DNA of 64,000 nucleotides from an uncultured Lachnospiraceae bacterium (GTDB lineage: Bacteria; Bacillota; Clostridia; Lachnospirales; Lachnospiraceae): assembly GCA_934351255.1 (NCBI GenBank), contig CAKRJH010000001.1:226265-290264 (forward strand), given 5' to 3'. The translations under genes and the position numbers were made by a program. Within the stretch, counting starts at the first letter, position 1; the number at the start of each line of letters is the position of its first letter. This document shows positions 49,082 through 58,800 of the stretch, piece by piece. Below the pieces are notes generated by a model that was not told the DNA's origin, searched no databases, and was given only the letters and a program-made list of their open reading frames with translations.

Positions 49082-50498
49082 TCCCCTGCGTGCGCAGTCC
49101 CTTCGGATAATGATTTTTGGCCATGCCGCGGTCTGCCTTGCCCCATCCAAGCGGGCAGTTTGCGTAGGTCAGTAAAAGCCATCCTCTGCAGTCCTCAGGA
49201 CAACTTACCGTCTCTCCGTGCAGATAATGTGCCGCCTCCTCCAAGGTGAGCGCGTGGCTGACAGTCTGGCCCGGTGCAAGAGCCTTGGCCAGAGCGTAGG
49301 CCGGGATGAAACGTCCCTTTTTCCGGGTGCCCAGATGAAGGCCGGGGCGGACTGTGACCAGACCCTCCAGAGACGGTGCCGGTTCGGGCAGCAGATAGAG
49401 CTCCTCACCGTGTAATACATAGACCGGATTGGTCCGTGGAAAGATCTGTTCCACGGGAACCTTCAGACAGCTCCGGGCAAATTCCTCAAATCCGCCGATG
49501 GCTTCCTCAAGAGGCTGTAGGCCTTTTTTCTTACTCTTTTTTTGGGTTTTGGTGCCGCTCGCAGGCTGTGACATATCCTGCACCGGCTCTCCTTTTTTGT
49601 GGAGCAGTGCCATGAAATGTCCCTCGCCGCGCAGTCTGTGAGGCCACAGACGCAGTGTGCCGGACAGTGTGCCGTCGCAGAATCCGCCGTTGTCCGGGAG
49701 AGTGGACATGGTTGTTCCAAGAGGAGTGTCACGCCAGGAGATCAGCTCGTAGTCCGGATGCCCCGAGAGGAACCACTGTATCATCTCCTCGTCCTCGTCC
49801 GGGGAAAAGGTACAGGTGGAATACACGATCATGCCTCCCTCGCGAAGCATCTGATCGGCACATTCCAGAATCCATTGCTGGCGGTCACGGCATATCGTGA
49901 CATTGTCCTCGGACCATTCCCGGATGGCCGTCTCGTCCTTGCGGAACATGCCTTCTCCGGAGCAGGGCGCGTCCACGACAATGCGGTCGAAATAATATGG
50001 AAAATGGGAGACCAGATCCCTGGGATCATGGTTGGTGACCAGAGCATTGGCAATGCCCAGACGCTCAATGTTCTCGGAAAGGATCTGCGCGCGTTTTGGG
50101 AAAATCTCATTGGAAACCAGGAGACCATGTCCCCGCATGCGGCCCGCGATCTGTGTGGACTTGCCACCCGGTGCCGCGCAGAGATCCAGAATATTCTCGC
50201 CGGGGCGGGGATCCAGCAGAGACACTACGGCCATGGCACTGGGTTCCTGAATGTAGTAGGCACCGGCTTCATGCAGTACATGACGGCCCGGATGTTCTGC
50301 GGGAGAGGCGTAGAAGCCTTCAGGGGCCCAGGGGATCGGTTCCAGCGAAAAAGGAAAGTCTCCGGCATCCTTGAGAAGGTTGCGCCGGAGACCATATGCT
50401 TTTTCGTGCCGGTAACTGTCCGCAAAGGCCTCCCATTCATCGGATAACTGATGTTTCATGCGCCGGATAAAGGCGGATGGAAGTTCATTTGCATTCAT
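49074..50498 (-). CDS. 16S rRNA m5C methyltransferase, RsmF/NOL1-NOP2-Sun family
   Basis: The 474-residue enzyme should methylate a cytosine of 16S rRNA. Motifs are complete: ILDLCAAPGGKSTQIA (SAM loop, near residue 110), the VDAPCSGEGMF (PCS) and YSTCTFSPDEDEE (TCxF) that carry the two catalytic cysteines. The first 90 residues form the RsmF-type N domain with PEGFYAS and HEAGAYYIQEPSAM. A C-terminal domain (about 330-474) with WLLLTYANCPLGWGKADRGM (460s) is the PUA-like RNA-binding part. GAGGT fixes ATG 50498. Which RNA position it modifies (as RsmF or YebU) is not visible. Confidence 0.92.
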   Translation of the reverse strand: MNANELPSAFIRRMKHQLSDEWEAFADSYRHEKAYGLRRNLLKDAGDFPFSLEPIPWAPEGFYASPAEHPGRHVLHEAGAYYIQEPSAMAVVSLLDPRPGENILDLCAAPGGKSTQIAGRMRGHGLLVSNEIFPKRAQILSENIERLGIANALVTNHDPRDLVSHFPYYFDRIVVDAPCSGEGMFRKDETAIREWSEDNVTICRDRQQWILECADQMLREGGMIVYSTCTFSPDEDEEMIQWFLSGHPDYELISWRDTPLGTTMSTLPDNGGFCDGTLSGTLRLWPHRLRGEGHFMALLHKKGEPVQDMSQPASGTKTQKKSKKKGLQPLEEAIGGFEEFARSCLKVPVEQIFPRTNPVYVLHGEELYLLPEPAPSLEGLVTVRPGLHLGTRKKGRFIPAYALAKALAPGQTVSHALTLEEAAHYLHGETVSCPEDCRGWLLLTYANCPLGWGKADRGMAKNHYPKGLRTQGIM

Positions 50499-50527
50499 AA
50501 GATACCTCATTGTATAGCATTTGTTGA

Positions 50528-51166
50528 TCAGATCAGATCGGCGATGTCGATGTTTTCGCCGGTGATGCCCACCATAGCACCCTGGGATGCTTCTGCGGCA
50601 TCCGGATGTGCGATCAGCCATTTGTTGGCTGCAAACAGATATTTGTCATTGTCATTGAGAACCTGGATGTCCGGCTTGGCTTCGTTGGTTCCCTTTGGAA
50701 GAACGATCACAACGCGGAATCCCTCGCCCTTTTTGGCGCTGCATGGTGCATAGTGGAGTGTAGTTGCATAAAGTTCCACACCGACTCCCTTTGGACACAG
50801 GAATGCCTCGGTCTTGGAAGAATCGATGGCTCCGTCTATGATATCCTGCTGTCTGGCTACCAGTAAGACAGCATCGTCTGCGGCAATATCGATCTCGCTG
50901 TCGCGGTGATACTCAAAGCAGTTTAAGCGGGTGTTGGTTCCGTTGCAGTAACCGATCTGGATCGGCATGCCGCCGTAGCAGTTGTCGCGCAGCTGTGCGT
51001 AAGCCGGAGTGTCCTCAAGCTCTGCCACAGATGGCACATAGATGACACTGTCGGCAGGTTTCTCGGTGGTCTCTTCCAGACGCTTTAACAGCAGATCTAC
51101 ATCGTAACCGTCGACAACACGTCCATAAGTACGGAATGCCTCATCATATACTGACTGAATTTTCAT
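50528..51166 (-). CDS. DUF4867 family protein
   Basis: The 212-residue cytoplasmic protein matches DUF4867: SVYDEAFRTYGRVVDGYD at the start, GGMPIQIGYCNGTNTRLNCFEYHRDSEI in the middle, and VELYATTLHYAPCSAKKGEGFRVVIVLPKGTNE (positions 128-160). The pattern of beta strands with G-x-N and H-x-H-like residues looks like a cupin or ureidoglycolate-lyase-type barrel. In other gut Firmicutes such genes lie near sugar (galactose/tagatose) metabolism; function remains unknown. GGAGG fixes ATG 51166. Confidence 0.8.
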   Translation of the reverse strand: MKIQSVYDEAFRTYGRVVDGYDVDLLLKRLEETTEKPADSVIYVPSVAELEDTPAYAQLRDNCYGGMPIQIGYCNGTNTRLNCFEYHRDSEIDIAADDAVLLVARQQDIIDGAIDSSKTEAFLCPKGVGVELYATTLHYAPCSAKKGEGFRVVIVLPKGTNEAKPDIQVLNDNDKYLFAANKWLIAHPDAAEASQGAMVGITGENIDIADLI

Positions 51167-51257
51167 AAATACCTCCATTCTGCCGCATAGTCTGCGACAA
51201 ATCGTTTATTCTGTATACCAGTTTATCATATTGCTTTTTTGATGGGAAGAGAAAACA

Positions 51258-51286
51258 TTGCCAGAATCGGATGAAACATATATAAT
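51258..51286 (+). promoter_or_regulatory. Promoter of the nitrilase-TPR-pyrophosphatase-nucleotidase operon
   Basis: TTGCCA (51258-51263), 17-base spacer, TATAAT (51281-51286). Confidence 0.65.
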
Positions 51287-51356
51287 GATAACAATATTGT
51301 AGTGTGGATCAGTATGCCCGAAGACAGAGACGGTGGGCGTGGAAATGGGGAGTCAG

Positions 51357-52160
51357 ATGAAAATTGCATTGGGACAGATCGATATGGTCTGGGAGGACAA
51401 AGAGGCCTCAATCAAGAAAGTAGAACATATGCTGGAAGTGGCGGCGGCAGACCGGGCGGATCTTCTGATCCTGCCGGAGATGAGCCTGACCGGATTTTCC
51501 ATGAATCTTACCCGGATCGGAGAGGATCCGCAGGATTCCTTTACCGTGAAGAAGATGTCCGAACTGGCGCGGCGGTATCATGTGGGGATCGGAGTGGGAT
51601 GGTCCGCGGTGAGTTCCGGTGAGACACAGGGAAAGAACTGCTTTACCCTGATCGGGGACCGGGGAGAGGTGCTGGGCCAGTATGAGAAGATCCATCCGTT
51701 TTCCTATGGAGGAGAGGCAAGGTATTACCGCGGCGGAGACCGTCTGGTGATCGTACCCTACAAGGGAAGGATGTTGTCATTGTTTGTCTGCTATGACCTG
51801 CGCTTCCCGGAACTGTTCCAGGTGGCTTCCAGGCAGGCGGATATCATGCTGGTGATCGCAAACTGGCCATCCACCCGCAGAGAGCAGTGGATCAGTCTGC
51901 TGCGCGCCAGAGCGGTTGAGTCGCAGGCCTATGTGGTCGGTGTCAACTGCGTGGGAACCCGGGATGGTCTGGAATATGTCGGAGACAGCATGGCATTGGA
52001 TCCGGTGGGGAATACGCTGGGGCTTCTGTCCCGTCAGGAGGGAGTGCTGCTGTGCGAACTGGAGGACAAGGCCTGGCATCTGAGGGACAAATTCTCGATC
52101 CGTCAGGACCGGCGGGAAGATTTGTATACCAGATATTATTACCAAGAAAAACAAGATTGA
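51357..52160 (+). CDS. Carbon-nitrogen hydrolase (nitrilase superfamily)
   Basis: The 267-residue enzyme has the full triad of the omega-amidase/nitrilase group: Glu in LLILPEMSLTGF, Lys in YEKIHPFSYGGE, and Cys in LFVCYDLRFPELFQ. The order and the start MKIALGQIDMVWEDKE are near omega-amidases (NIT2-type), which hydrolyse alpha-ketoglutaramate or ketosuccinamate. GGGGAG precedes ATG 51357; the longer frame is not supported. It begins a four-gene operon with very small gaps (10, 17 and 16 bases). Confidence 0.9.
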   Translation: MKIALGQIDMVWEDKEASIKKVEHMLEVAAADRADLLILPEMSLTGFSMNLTRIGEDPQDSFTVKKMSELARRYHVGIGVGWSAVSSGETQGKNCFTLIGDRGEVLGQYEKIHPFSYGGEARYYRGGDRLVIVPYKGRMLSLFVCYDLRFPELFQVASRQADIMLVIANWPSTRREQWISLLRARAVESQAYVVGVNCVGTRDGLEYVGDSMALDPVGNTLGLLSRQEGVLLCELEDKAWHLRDKFSIRQDRREDLYTRYYYQEKQD

Positions 52161-52170
52161 GGAAACAGGG

Positions 52171-54150
52171 ATGAGCAAGTACAAGACCAAGGTTAAGATT
52201 GCACAGATACAGAGTCTGGTGGAGGAGAAGAAATACAAAAAGGCGGCAGCACTGCTTGCCACACTCGATGTGATGCAGGTGCGCTCCAGAGCAGATCTTC
52301 ATACCTTTGCGGAGGTATATATGAAGACGGAACAGTATGAGGCGGCCAAGGCGACCTACCTGAGGCTCTACAAAAAGAACCGCAGCAAGCGTGTGCTTCA
52401 CAGGTTGATCTATCTGGCGATCCGGACCAATGAAATGGATGAGGCGGAGGAGTATTACATTGAATTTCTGGGGCTTAGTACCAATCAGAGAGAAAATCTG
52501 ATCCTGCGCTACCGCATTGACAAGGCAAAGGGAGCTCCGGTGAGTCGTCTGATCGAGACTCTGCAGGATCTGAAAAAGGTAGAATATATCGAGGAGTGGG
52601 CGTATGAACTGGCCAAACTGTACCAGAGGGCGGGCCGGCTCAAGGAATGTGAGCAGGAATGCCGTGACATCCAGCTCTGGTTCGGTCAGGGTGAGATCGT
52701 CGAGCGTTCCAAGGTGCTGATGACGTATCTTCGCACCAATGGCACCATGATCGAGGATGACCGTGATTACACGGAGGAGCCCAAGGAGGAGCCGAATCCC
52801 CTGGATACAGGATCCCTGCCGGAACTGGATATGGACATTCTCAAGCGAAAGAAAGAGGAACAAAAAGGCGGCACAGCCAGAGAACGCTTCCTGAAGTTCA
52901 CCGGTCTCTGGAGCGAGGAGGATGAGGAAGCACTGCGTGAGGAACGGCGGCAGGAGAAGCTGCAGGAGCAGCAGGAGCATCCGGATGAGGAGTCGATCAG
53001 GCTGCAGCAACACCTTATGGAGGCTGTCCGGGACATTGACGGGGACAGCGTGGAGGAGCCGGAGGACGCGGAGAACGTAGCATCAGATGAGCCGGTGGAA
53101 GCAGAGGACGCCCCGGATGAGGTGATGGCTGAAGCAGAGAAAACCGGTGCCACCGGATCTGAGGAATGGGCGGGAAAATCCGGACAGGACAGATCAGACG
53201 AGCCGTGCACAGATGAGGAACCGGAGGACGACCGGGAAGAACGGACGTCAGAAGATGGGGAGCCGGATGATCCGGAGGACGAAACAGATGATCTGGATGA
53301 AGATCCGGGAGAGGACGAAGCTCTTTCGATGGATGAAGAGGAAGACTGGGACTCTCTGGAACAGGAGCAGAATGAACCTCATGAGCGGAAGTCTCCGGAT
53401 CACACAGGGATCACGCAGGATCTGGCGGAGACGATCGCACAGATCGTGGCAATGGAAAAAAACAATCTGCTGCAGACGGAACCGGTTGTAGCGAACGATA
53501 CACCGGTGACTGCGCAGCCGCAGATCCCACAGGGAATGGAAGAAATCACAGGGGAAAACCCAGATGAGGAGGATATTACCATGATAGATTTAGACGAGAT
53601 TATGCCGACCCCGGATATGCCGGAGATGAAGCAGGTCGTTCCACAGGACAGCCCGGAACTGGGCAAAAAGGAAGTTCTGCAGGACAAGGATCTGCCGACG
53701 ACGAGAGCACTTCATCACAGCCTGGACGACATGCTTACGCTGATCGCCGGGGAATTGGAGCCAAAGCATTTTGTCCTGATGGGCAAGGGCGATGAGATCC
53801 GACTGGGTGTGACCAAGAAGGTGGTCCGCATCCAGCACCGCAAAAAGTTCCTGAGTACCACACAGATTGCAAGGATTGACGCGGAGAAACTCAACAACAT
53901 GGATCTCCTGGCAGTGGCTTCACAGATCAAGGGAAGCTGTCTGCTGATCGACAATGCGGCGCAGCTTTCATTCCCTACGATCACCAGCCTGTTTACCCTG
54001 ATGGATGAGTTCAAGGGAGACTTTATGGTGGTCCTGGCGGATGAGGGCAATACGCTCGATGAGATGTTCCGTGTAGCTCCCGCGCTGGCACGACGGTTTG
54101 AGTATGTCATCGACATCAGCCAGTACAGCGAGGAGGAAAGTCTCAAATAA
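52171..54150 (+). CDS. TPR-like protein with acidic linker and degenerate AAA+ domain
   Basis: The 659-residue protein has three parts. Residues 1-180 are helical hairpins of TPR kind (KKYKKAAALLATLDVM, EQYEAAKATYLRLYKKN, NEMDEAEEYYIEFLGL, GRLKECEQECRDI). Residues about 190-490 are highly acidic and disordered, with dense Glu/Asp/Pro. Residues about 520-655 resemble the middle and end of an AAA+ ATPase: SCLLIDNAAQLS looks like Walker B and MVVLADEGNTLDEMFRVAPALARRF like the sensor 1 and arginine-finger region. Walker A (GxxxxGK) is absent, so it is probably not an ATPase but a scaffold or binding partner. It sits between nitrilase and pyrophosphatase genes. Confidence 0.75.
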   Translation: MSKYKTKVKIAQIQSLVEEKKYKKAAALLATLDVMQVRSRADLHTFAEVYMKTEQYEAAKATYLRLYKKNRSKRVLHRLIYLAIRTNEMDEAEEYYIEFLGLSTNQRENLILRYRIDKAKGAPVSRLIETLQDLKKVEYIEEWAYELAKLYQRAGRLKECEQECRDIQLWFGQGEIVERSKVLMTYLRTNGTMIEDDRDYTEEPKEEPNPLDTGSLPELDMDILKRKKEEQKGGTARERFLKFTGLWSEEDEEALREERRQEKLQEQQEHPDEESIRLQQHLMEAVRDIDGDSVEEPEDAENVASDEPVEAEDAPDEVMAEAEKTGATGSEEWAGKSGQDRSDEPCTDEEPEDDREERTSEDGEPDDPEDETDDLDEDPGEDEALSMDEEEDWDSLEQEQNEPHERKSPDHTGITQDLAETIAQIVAMEKNNLLQTEPVVANDTPVTAQPQIPQGMEEITGENPDEEDITMIDLDEIMPTPDMPEMKQVVPQDSPELGKKEVLQDKDLPTTRALHHSLDDMLTLIAGELEPKHFVLMGKGDEIRLGVTKKVVRIQHRKKFLSTTQIARIDAEKLNNMDLLAVASQIKGSCLLIDNAAQLSFPTITSLFTLMDEFKGDFMVVLADEGNTLDEMFRVAPALARRFEYVIDISQYSEEESLK

Positions 54151-54167
54151 GAAGAGAGGATGAGGAT

Positions 54168-55808
54168 ATGGAAGAAATTCACGTTATAGGACATATTAAT
54201 CCGGACACGGATTCCATCTGTTCGGCGATAGCATATGCTGCACTTAAGAGCGCGGTGACGGGGAAGAAATATGTTGCAAAGCGTGCTGGACAGCCCAACG
54301 CGGAGACGCGGTTTGTCCTGGATCGTTTTCAGGTGAAGGTTCCTCATTATCTGGGGGATGTGCGCAGCCAGGTGGCCGATGTGGACATCCACCAGGTGGA
54401 GGGTGTGAGCAAGAATATCTCCCTGAAGCGGGCCTGGGAGATCATGAAGACCGAGGGCGTGGTGACGCTTCCGGTGGTGGATTCGGAAGGATATCTGGAG
54501 GGACTGATCACCAGCGAGGACATTGCCAAGTCCTACATGGATGTGTATGACAGCAGGATCCTTGCTTCGGCGGGAACACCATATGCCAATCTGATCGAGA
54601 CCCTGGAGGGTGAGATGGTGACCGGCGATCCGACGCAGACCATTCACTCCGGCAAATGTCTGATCGCGGCGGCCAATCCCGATCTGATGGAAAATTACAT
54701 TGAGAAGGATGACATTGTGCTGCTGGGTAACCGGTATGAGTCCCAGTTATGCGCGATCGAGATGGATGCCAAATGCATTATCGTGTGCGATGGTGCACTG
54801 GTATCGTTTACGATCAAGAAGATGGCGGAAGCCAAAGGATGCTTTATCATCAAGACGCCATACGATACGTTTACGGCATCCAGACTGATGAATCAGAGTA
54901 TGCCGATCCGGTATTTTATGACCAGTCAAAATTTGGTCACATTTAACCGATATGATTATGTCGATGATATCCGGGAAATTATGGCCAAACGGCGTTTCCG
55001 TGATTTTCCGATCATCGATTATGACGGAAAGTACTATGGAGGGACGATCTCCCGCCGTAATCTGTTAAATACCCACAAAAAGAGGCTGATCCTGGTAGAT
55101 CACAATGAGCTGACGCAGGCCGTGGACGGTCTGGAGGAGGCGGAGATCCTGGAGATTATCGATCATCACAGACTGGGTAATCTCGAGACCATGAATCCGG
55201 TCTTTTTCCGCAATCAGCCGTTGGGATGCACCGCAACGATCATCTATCAGATGTATCTGGAACATGGAGTGACGATCTCACCGTCCATCGCCGGGCTGTT
55301 ATGTTCAGCGATCCTGTCCGATACGCTGGTGTACCGTTCTCCTACCTGTACCCAGACAGACCGGGATGCCGCGGAGGCACTGGCGGAGATTGCGGGCATT
55401 GATGTACAGAGTTATGCGCAGGAGATGTTTGCGGCCGGAAGCAATCTTTCTTCCAAATCACCGGAGGAAATCTTCTATCAGGACTTCAAGAAATTTGCAT
55501 TTGGAGATACTTCATTTGGAGTGGGACAGATCACGTCCATGACACAGCATGAGCTGGATGCCATTAAGGACAAGCTGTTACCTTATATGGAAAAGGCACT
55601 TGGCGACCATGGTGTACCGATGCTGTTCTTTATGTTGACCAATATCCTGCAGGGAACCACGGAGCTTCTGTGTGCGGGAACCGGTTCCAGAAAACTGGCA
55701 CTCGAAGCCTTCCATCTTTCCGAGGATGTGGAAAATATTGTGCTGCAGGATGTAGTATCCCGCAAGAAACAGATCATTCCGGCAATCATGCAGACATTGC
55801 AGGAATAG
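54168..55808 (+). CDS. ppaC: Manganese-dependent inorganic pyrophosphatase with CBS and DRTGG domains
   Basis: The 546-residue family II pyrophosphatase splits PPi. The DHH core shows HINPDTDSICSA (metal ligands) at the start, VDHNE and IIDHHRLGN near residue 331, and the C-terminal DHHA2 domain with GSRKLALEAF. Inserted in the core are two CBS domains (about residues 70-125 and 245-305) and a DRTGG domain between them. These CBS-PPases are inhibited by AMP or ADP and activated by ATP or Ap4A, linking PPi breakdown to energy state. It lies 17 bases after the TPR protein gene. Confidence 0.93.
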   Translation: MEEIHVIGHINPDTDSICSAIAYAALKSAVTGKKYVAKRAGQPNAETRFVLDRFQVKVPHYLGDVRSQVADVDIHQVEGVSKNISLKRAWEIMKTEGVVTLPVVDSEGYLEGLITSEDIAKSYMDVYDSRILASAGTPYANLIETLEGEMVTGDPTQTIHSGKCLIAAANPDLMENYIEKDDIVLLGNRYESQLCAIEMDAKCIIVCDGALVSFTIKKMAEAKGCFIIKTPYDTFTASRLMNQSMPIRYFMTSQNLVTFNRYDYVDDIREIMAKRRFRDFPIIDYDGKYYGGTISRRNLLNTHKKRLILVDHNELTQAVDGLEEAEILEIIDHHRLGNLETMNPVFFRNQPLGCTATIIYQMYLEHGVTISPSIAGLLCSAILSDTLVYRSPTCTQTDRDAAEALAEIAGIDVQSYAQEMFAAGSNLSSKSPEEIFYQDFKKFAFGDTSFGVGQITSMTQHELDAIKDKLLPYMEKALGDHGVPMLFFMLTNILQGTTELLCAGTGSRKLALEAFHLSEDVENIVLQDVVSRKKQIIPAIMQTLQE

Positions 55809-55824
55809 AAAGGCAGAGAGAAAC

Positions 55825-58800
55825 GTGTTACGTAATATGAAGAAAAAGAGTATGTCGTGGCTGTTGATCCTGACGATGATCATCAGCCTGTTTGGCGGTG
55901 CGGGCGTCAGCCGGACGGCCCGGGCCGAAGGGAACGATACGGCCAGACTGCGCATCCTGTTTACCTCGGATGTGCATGGACAGGTCGCCAATGTGGATTA
56001 TGAAAAGGGGGCAGCCCTGTTTGCCAACGGCAGTCTGGCCAAGTGCAATACCCTGATGAAACAGGCCAGGGCAGAGGTGCCGGCGGGCAATACCCTGCAG
56101 TTTGATCTGGGAGATGATCTGTATGATTATACGACAGATTATATCTACAGTGCCGATGAAAAGGAGATCCAGCCGATCTACCAGGCAGTGGCGGAGATGG
56201 GATATGATGCGATCACGCTTGGCAATCATGAGTTTGACTATACGCTGCAATATCTGAAATATCAGCTCGACAGTGCCGGACTGACGGACAAGGTGGTACT
56301 GTCCAATGTCAGGGATGCCAATACCGGACAAAATATCTGGGCAAAGAACAGGATCATCCAGCGCACCCTGACCACGGCCGGTGGCGGCAGTGTGACGGTC
56401 AATGTGGGACTGATCGGTGTGACGGCACCGGTGCTGTCCAAGAAGAGAACCAACTATGCCGGCATTCTGACGGTAGATGACATTGTGGCATCCGCAACGC
56501 AGCAGGCCAGGGACCTGAAGGCGGCCGGAGCGGACATTGTGCTGGTCCTGGCACATTCCGGTGTGGGCAGCGAGACACCGGCCAATATGGATAATAACTG
56601 TGGATATGCCCTGACGAAGATTCCGGAGGTGGATGTGGTTCTGTGCGGACACAAGCACAGCTTCTTCTGTGCAGACGGCACGACAGAATATGACAAACTG
56701 CCGGGCGTAGATACCGGTACAGGACTGGTCAATGGAAAGAATCTGGTACAGGTCAAGAACCGTGGTGCCGGAATCGGTGTCGTGGATCTGGATATCTCGG
56801 GAGAGGGCGGTGTAGCACACATTGTCGGACGTCAGTCCTCCCTGCGCAAGGTTACAGCTCAGGTGGAGGCGGATCCACAGATCGTGAGCAAGATGGACAA
56901 GTGGACAAACACATTCCTGTCAGATTGTACAGAGATCCTGTGTGACATGTCCTCCGACACCAGACTGCAGAATTATTTTGGAAATGTTGAGGATAACGGA
57001 GCGGTTTCCCTGCTCAATGACATTAAAATCTCCTATGGCCTGCAGTACATCAACAATGAGGACACTTCACTGGCAGGTCTGCCGGTTGTGGCGGCATCCA
57101 GCTATCTGCGGTTTGGATCCGGAGACGGCAATGACTATGTGGATATTTCCGGGGAATTCAAGCGTTCAGATATCTATAATCTGATCGATTATAAGACAGG
57201 ACTCTATGTGTACAAGATGACCGGCGCACAGATCCGTGAGTGGATGGAGTGGGCAGCCAGCTATTATGAGACGGCGGGACAGAATCCTTACATTTCGCCA
57301 TCCAAGCCGGCGACCGGTTCTATGATCGACTGGAACTATGATTCCGACAAATCACTTCAGCCGGTATTCCAGGATCAATATGTGACGGACTGGAGCAACT
57401 TCTTCGTCTTTGACGGACTGGAGTATACGATCGATACCACCAGACCGGCCAGATACAACACAGAGGGAAAGAAGATCTCTGACAGCCAGAGAATTACTTC
57501 GCTGACGCGCGATGGTCAGGCCGTGACAGACGATCAGACCTTTGTGGTCGTAGGCCATCGTATGCCGGCCGGAGAGCTTGGAACAGCACTCCTGTCCACA
57601 AAATTGGACAGTACAAGCACAGCGGCTTACCGCAAATATATTGAGCATTATATTGACAATCTGTCACTGACCGGTGTCATGAAGAATTATCAGGATAACA
57701 ACTGGAAAGTGAACTTTTCCGGACAGCAGAATTATCTGCTGCATACCGGCATCGGAAGCAGTGAACTGCCGTCCACACCGGACTGGATCGACCGGATTCT
57801 GGAGGAGAAAGAGGGATATGTAAGTTATCTGGCACATCCGGATCAGAAGGATACCAAGGATGTTACCGGACCAAATCTGAATGTGGTTTCCCTCAATGAA
57901 GATGAGACAAACCGCAATGTCACACTGAAGGTTCAGGCGACAGATATTTCCGGCATCCGCAATCTGGTCTATCTTCCGGGCAAATACTCCGCGGACAGCA
58001 GTCTGTGGGGACAGTCCTACGCAGTAGAAAACGGCACGATCAGTGCGACACAGAACGGCACCTACAGTGTGCTGGCGGAGGATGGCGTCGGAAACCGTTC
58101 GATCCGTTACATCCGGATCGACAACATTGACCAGTCGATCCTGGAAGCACCAAAGTGTGCAGGGTTTACCAATAAAAAGACCAAGGTGACGGGAACCGCA
58201 GAGCCGGGAGCAACTCTGTATGTCGATATTCTGGGAGGTTCCAAATACAGTACTACCGTCAAGACCAACGGAACATTCAGCTGTAAGATCGGTGCACAGA
58301 AGGCGGATACCAAGCTGTTTGTCTATGTGGTGGACGGTGCCGGAAGAGCCAGTGCCAGAACGAAACTGACAGTCAAGAGAAAGGGGCCGAACAAACCGGT
58401 TCTCGCCCCGGTCAAAGTGGCCAGCAAACGGATCACAGCGACACTCAACGACACCAACACCTATCCGGTATTTATCATGGACAACACTGTGTACCTGGAC
58501 AAAGACGGTGTGGAAGATCTCTACAAGAAATCTTCCCTGTATAAGAGCAGCTATAAAGTGGTAAAACTAAAGACTAATGTCGAGTCAGAGAAACTGGTAA
58601 TGCGCGTGACACAGTTCCCGAAGGTGGGACAGAAGGCGACCTTGTATTGTCTGGATGCCGCCAGCAGAGTCAGTCTGGCATCCGGCCGTACGATCGTGGA
58701 TACTGTACCGGACAGGGCGACAGTAGATCCTCTGACCAATGTGAGCCGCAAGATCAATCTGTACAGTGATGAGAAATGTAAGCAGGCGATGGTAAAGATC

